From Burkholderiales bacterium (GTDB lineage Bacteria; Pseudomonadota; Gammaproteobacteria; Burkholderiales; Burkholderiaceae_D): a stretch of 32,660 nt of DNA. The position numbers and the translations under genes are program-made. Below the pieces are notes generated by a model. That model was given only the letters and a program-made list of their open reading frames with translations. It ran no database searches and was not told the origin of the DNA. This document shows positions 28,829 to 32,660 of this stretch, piece by piece; positions within the stretch are counted from its first letter, which is position 1; each line of letters begins with the position of its first letter. The stretch covers positions 20,322 through 52,981 of the forward strand of contig PLEY01000035.1 of assembly GCA_003136595.1 (NCBI GenBank), written 5' to 3'.

Positions 28829-28952
28829 ATCCGCCGGGCTCGGTGCCCGGCGCCCAAGCGGTCCGGTACCTCCGCAAGTGCCGTCAGGCCACCGTGGGCG
28901 CCCTGCTAGCCCGATTCGCCCGCTCTTATTCCATCCTGCCATAGAGACCGCC

Positions 28953-30752
28953 ATGAACCGACTTCTCTTGTGCCTGGTGGCAGGCGTCCTGATCCAGGGA
29001 GCCCACGCCAGCGAACCCAAGACCCTTCGTTACGCGTTCGAGGTTGCCGAGACGGGTTTCGATCCGGCAGAACTCAGCGATCTCTACTCGCGCTATCTGA
29101 CCTCCGAGATCTTTGATGCACCGCTGCGCTATGCGTACCTGGCCGCGCCAGGCACGCTCGAGCCCTCGACCGCCGATGGCATGCCAGAGGTGTCCGGCGA
29201 CTATAAGACGTTCACGATCCGTATCAAGAAGGGGATCTATTTCACTGACGATCCCGCATTCAACGGACAAAGACGCGAGCTGACCGCCGAGGACTACGTC
29301 TACTCGTACAAGCGCATCTTCGATCCCCACTGGAACAGTCCCAACGAGGGCACATTGGAATTGGTCAAGATCCTTGGCATGAACGAGCTGCGCCAGGACG
29401 CCGTCAAATCCGGCCACTTCGACTACGACCGGCCGGTCGAGGGGTTGCGCGCGCTGGATCGCTACACCTTCCAGTTCCGCCTCGGCGTGCCCTCGCCGCG
29501 CTTTCTCGAAAACCTGGCCGATGCAAGCACCTTTGGGGCCGTGGCACGCGAGGTGGTCGAGAAATATCACGACACCATCATGGAGCACCCGGTCGGAACC
29601 GGCCCCTTCATCCTCACGAACTGGGTCCGCTCCTCGCATCTCGTGCTGGAACGAAATCCCAACTACCGGCTCGACATCTTTCACGTCACGCCCGACCCGA
29701 ACGATGCCGACGCGCAGCGCATCGCGCGAGAGCTTGACGGGCGCCGGCTGCCGCTGATCGACAGGGTCGAGATCTCCATCATCGAGGAAAGCCAGCCGCG
29801 CTGGCTGTCGTTCCTCGATGGGGAGCAGGACTTCATGGAGAACATGCCACTTGACCTTGCACCGCTTGCGGTCCCGAACAACCAGCTTGCCCCGACCCTC
29901 GCGAAGAAACACGTGCAGCTCGAGCGCGTCCCCAACATCGACGTCGCGATCATCCTGTTCAACATGGATAATCCGGTCTTGGGCGGATATGAACCTGAGA
30001 AGATCGCGCTCAGACGGGCGATCAACCTCGGTTTCGATACCGCCGAATTTATCCGGAGCTACCAGAAATTCCAGGCCCTCCCCGCCCAGTCGCTGATCAT
30101 GCCCGGACTGTTCGGCTACGACCCCGAACTGCGGACGGAAAATGGTGTGACCGATGTCGTGCGTGCGCGGGCCATTCTCGACTCCTATGGCTATGTTCCT
30201 CACCATGGCGGACGCTGGCGCGAGAATCCCGACGGCTCGCCGCTGATCATCGAATTCCGGACCCAGCCGGACCAGCGTAGCCGCATCAGGGACGAGATCT
30301 GCAAGAAGTCTCTGGACGCACTGGATATCCAGAGCAGCTTCAAGCCCGCCAAGTGGCCTGAGAACCTGAAGGCCGCCCAAGCGGGCGCGTACATGGCCTG
30401 GGCGCTCGGCTCCTCGGCGTCGGGGCCGGATCCGTCCGGGGTACTCATTGAGGCCTATGGACCGTCCGCCGGCGCCGAGAACTACTCGCGTTTTCGCCTC
30501 CCGGCCTATGACGAACTTTACAGGGAGCAAGACTCCATCCCCAACGGCCCCGAACGCGCGAAGCTGATCCGCCAGATGCAGGAAATTCTGGTGGCCTATG
30601 CTCCCATGAAGGTCATGGTGCATCGCTTCGACATTGATCTGGCCTATCCCTGGGTCAAGTACTACCGGCGTTGGCCCTTCGCACATAGGGACTTCTGGCG
30701 ATACGTCGACATCGACCAGGCCGAACAGGCGAAGTCGGCCCGTCGCTCCTAG
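28953..30752 (+). CDS. Extracellular solute-binding protein family 5 (peptide/oligopeptide binding)
   Basis: Start MNRLLLCLVAGVLIQGAHASEPKTLRYAFEVAETGFDP (signal peptide). SBP5 hallmarks TFTIRIKKGIYFTDDPAF, LTAEDYVYSYKRIFDP, GTGPFILTNWVRSSHLVLERNPNYR. Divergent from yejBEF. Confidence 0.92.
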   Translation: MNRLLLCLVAGVLIQGAHASEPKTLRYAFEVAETGFDPAELSDLYSRYLTSEIFDAPLRYAYLAAPGTLEPSTADGMPEVSGDYKTFTIRIKKGIYFTDDPAFNGQRRELTAEDYVYSYKRIFDPHWNSPNEGTLELVKILGMNELRQDAVKSGHFDYDRPVEGLRALDRYTFQFRLGVPSPRFLENLADASTFGAVAREVVEKYHDTIMEHPVGTGPFILTNWVRSSHLVLERNPNYRLDIFHVTPDPNDADAQRIARELDGRRLPLIDRVEISIIEESQPRWLSFLDGEQDFMENMPLDLAPLAVPNNQLAPTLAKKHVQLERVPNIDVAIILFNMDNPVLGGYEPEKIALRRAINLGFDTAEFIRSYQKFQALPAQSLIMPGLFGYDPELRTENGVTDVVRARAILDSYGYVPHHGGRWRENPDGSPLIIEFRTQPDQRSRIRDEICKKSLDALDIQSSFKPAKWPENLKAAQAGAYMAWALGSSASGPDPSGVLIEAYGPSAGAENYSRFRLPAYDELYREQDSIPNGPERAKLIRQMQEILVAYAPMKVMVHRFDIDLAYPWVKYYRRWPFAHRDFWRYVDIDQAEQAKSARRS

Positions 30753-31028
30753 CAGACATGCCATCGCGTACAGCCGGGCCTGGTTCTGATCATCGCTGGC
30801 GCTGCAGGCCCCGCCTGATCTTCGCCGTGGTGTTCCCGCATTGCCGCCTGGCTCGATACCAGCTGGGTTGGGCACCGGCTGCAGACCACCGGGGCGTGCG
30901 GTGGCTCATCAATGCGCAAATGGCGCACGCATCGCGTCCTCTTTGCCTAGAATCAGGGCTGGGGAGTGGGCGTCGCACAGAGAGCTCCCCGCCCATCCCG
31001 GCGCGCCGACATGCAGCAGGAGAGCCGC

Positions 31029-31388
31029 ATGATCCTCGATCCTCATTCCTTCTTGCTGTGGGGCGCCTGGTATGGTCTTTTGGCCAGCACCTTCCTGGTT
31101 GCGTTTGCGAGTCTGGCATACGAAATTCGCGGGGCCCAGGATCGCGCCGTTGCAAGTTCTGACCAGGGCACCTTCATCGCCGTGCAGCGCACGCTCCATA
31201 GCAATTTTCTGGCGCACGTCGTCCTGCATGGGGTGGTCGGCGCATCCTGCATCGCGCTCTATCATGCCAACGCTGCGGAGACACGTATCCTGCTGGCACT
31301 GTGCATCGCCTCGGCCGGCCTCTACTGGAACTATACGCAAGTCTGCGAGAAGCGGCTCCTCGCCTTCTCTGCCCTCGCATCCGTCTAG
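31029..31388 (+). CDS. Small membrane protein of unknown function
   Basis: ATG at 31029 with AGGAGA upstream: MILDPHSFLLWGAWYGLLASTFLVAFASLAYEIRGAQDRAVASSDQGTFIAVQRTLHSNFLAHVVLHGVVGASCIALYHANAAETRILLALCIASAGLYWNYTQVCEKRLLAFSALASV. Hydrophobic helices. Confidence 0.65.
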   Translation: MILDPHSFLLWGAWYGLLASTFLVAFASLAYEIRGAQDRAVASSDQGTFIAVQRTLHSNFLAHVVLHGVVGASCIALYHANAAETRILLALCIASAGLYWNYTQVCEKRLLAFSALASV

Positions 31389-31858
31389 ATCCCCAGGAAC
31401 GTATCCACCCGCGTGAGGTGGCTCGAGCGCTTTGCGCGACAGGCACACACCCAGTCTTGAAGCCCGGGCGCCTGCACGATTGCTGCAGCGCGCTGCCAGC
31501 CCACCATCAGCTCCATCGGGAAAATCCTGAGACAGGATGAGGACCACACGCGCCATGACCTGGGACTATCCCTTGGCACACTCATGGCTCATCACCTAGA
31601 TCGGCTTGCTTGGCATTGTCCGTGATTGACGAATTGCATGAGCGGTGAACTTCGCCGCCGATCTGAGACTCACATCGACAGCAACAAGGACGCGACACGA
31701 CGTCTCGATCAAGGAGCACGTCGGAGTGATGCCGCGTGGTTGAAGAAGCAGGGCTCAGGCAGCACGCGCGGGTTCCAGAGTCTGGATAGGGTGCATGCCA
31801 GAGCGCTTCGGAGCATGTCTGAAAAGTGCATGCAAGGCCCCGTCGGCAACGCAGGAGA

Positions 31859-31880
31859 CCCGGCGCGATACCTCGCCGGG
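31859..31880. other. Hairpin CCCGGCG-N8-CGCCGGG upstream of the haem protein gene
   Basis: 7-bp perfect stem, 44 nt before the ATG at 31924. Confidence 0.4.
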
Positions 31881-31923
31881 CGCCGCCGTTTGACACACGA
31901 GCAACAACCAAGGGGAGACAGCA

Positions 31924-32660
31924 ATGAACCGGCTCTTGACCAGTGCACTCCTTTTAGGCGTTGCGGCCGCATATGGATTCGACTCAGCGACGGCCGCATC
32001 GCTCGTCGCTGCGACCGATCCGGGCGTTGCGAGCGGTATCGCGCGGGCCGGCGGGCCGCTACCCGGACTCCAGCCCCTCGAATCGAGTTACTTTGCCGAC
32101 GGCAGAAACCGCTTCCTCGAGGTTGAAGCTGTGACGGGGGGTGCCAACAACGGACTCGGACCCCGCTTCAATTCCAACCAGTGCGCATCGTGCCACTCCC
32201 AGCCAGCCGTGGGCGGCTCAAGTCCGCCGACAAATCCCATGATCGCCGTGGCCACTTTGAATGGGGCCACCAATGCCATCCCCTGGTTCATCACTCCCAA
32301 AGGCCCCGTCCGCGAGGCGCGCTTTCGACTGAATACGGACGGCACACCTGACGGGGGCGTACACGCCCTCTTCGTGATCACGGGCAGAAAGGATGCACCA
32401 AGCTGTCAGATCGCCCAGCCGAATTTTCTTCCCGCTGGGAACGCGCTGACCGGACAAGGAGGCAACCCGAACATCATATTCAGGATCCCGACACCGCTCT
32501 TCGGCGTGGGTCTCATCGAGGCGATCTCCGATTCGACGATCCTCGCAAACATGAATACCAATTCAGGGCAGAAGGCCCAACTGGGTATCAGCGGGCACCC
32601 CAACGCGCACATCAGCGGCACCGCGAACCGCAGCGCCAACGACGGCACGATCACGCGCTT
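31924..32660 (+). CDS. DHOR/DUF1111-like di-haem oxidoreductase family protein (3' truncated by window edge)
   Basis: ATG at 31924 after AAGGGGAG: MNRLLTSALLLGVAAAYGFDSATA... ESSYFADGRNRFLEVEAVTGGANNGLGPRFNSNQCASCHSQPAVGGSSPPTNP...GGVHALFVITGRKDAPSC...NIIFRIPTPLFGVGLIEAISDSTILANMN...NDGTITRF. CxxCH haem motif at 32182-32196. Absent from the ORF track because no stop lies within the window. Confidence 0.88.
   Translation, partial: MNRLLTSALLLGVAAAYGFDSATAASLVAATDPGVASGIARAGGPLPGLQPLESSYFADGRNRFLEVEAVTGGANNGLGPRFNSNQCASCHSQPAVGGSSPPTNPMIAVATLNGATNAIPWFITPKGPVREARFRLNTDGTPDGGVHALFVITGRKDAPSCQIAQPNFLPAGNALTGQGGNPNIIFRIPTPLFGVGLIEAISDSTILANMNTNSGQKAQLGISGHPNAHISGTANRSANDGTITR

Noticed and set aside
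28926-30875. 649-aa minus-strand ORF fully antisense to the solute-binding protein gene
   Set aside because: The plus strand encodes an unmistakable SBP family 5 protein; the antisense ORF is a high-GC codon-bias artefact with no recognisable domain.
31626-32126. 166-aa plus-strand ORF upstream of and overlapping the haem protein
   Set aside because: Overlaps the DHOR-like gene in a different frame, with Arg-rich composition and no domain.

Overview
High-GC proteobacterial-type chromosomal window with no rRNA, tRNA, CRISPR array, transposase or phage gene that I could support. From left to right: a truncated transaldolase (-), a HAD hydrolase (-), a giant NdvB-like cyclic beta-1,2-glucan synthase of 2939 aa (-), and a low-coding-density stretch (about 9.9-14.2 kb) with small genes. 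These include a TTG-start DUF3096-like membrane peptide absent from the ORF track, a secreted Cys-containing protein, a collagen-like (Gly-X-Thr) lipoprotein and a His-rich small protein. Next come a secreted two-domain VOC protein overlapping (ATGA) a Gly-rich lipoprotein, a SAM-cyclase-AAA-TPR signalling protein (-), a GMC oxidoreductase/alpha-beta hydrolase fusion (-), a metallophosphoesterase (-), a Yej-type peptide ABC transporter (yejBEF on -, with a divergent solute-binding protein on +), a small membrane protein, and a DHOR/DUF1111-like c-type haem protein running off the right edge. The most interesting signals are: (i) three copies of an 8-4-8 dyad, consensus TCTGTWCG-N4-CGTACWGA, all in intergenic DNA around the small-gene region; (ii) the collagen-like lipoprotein with a long hairpin in its leader; (iii) the GMC/hydrolase fusion, which carries a ferredoxin-like CxxCxxCxxxC and a Cys in the hydrolase nucleophile position.
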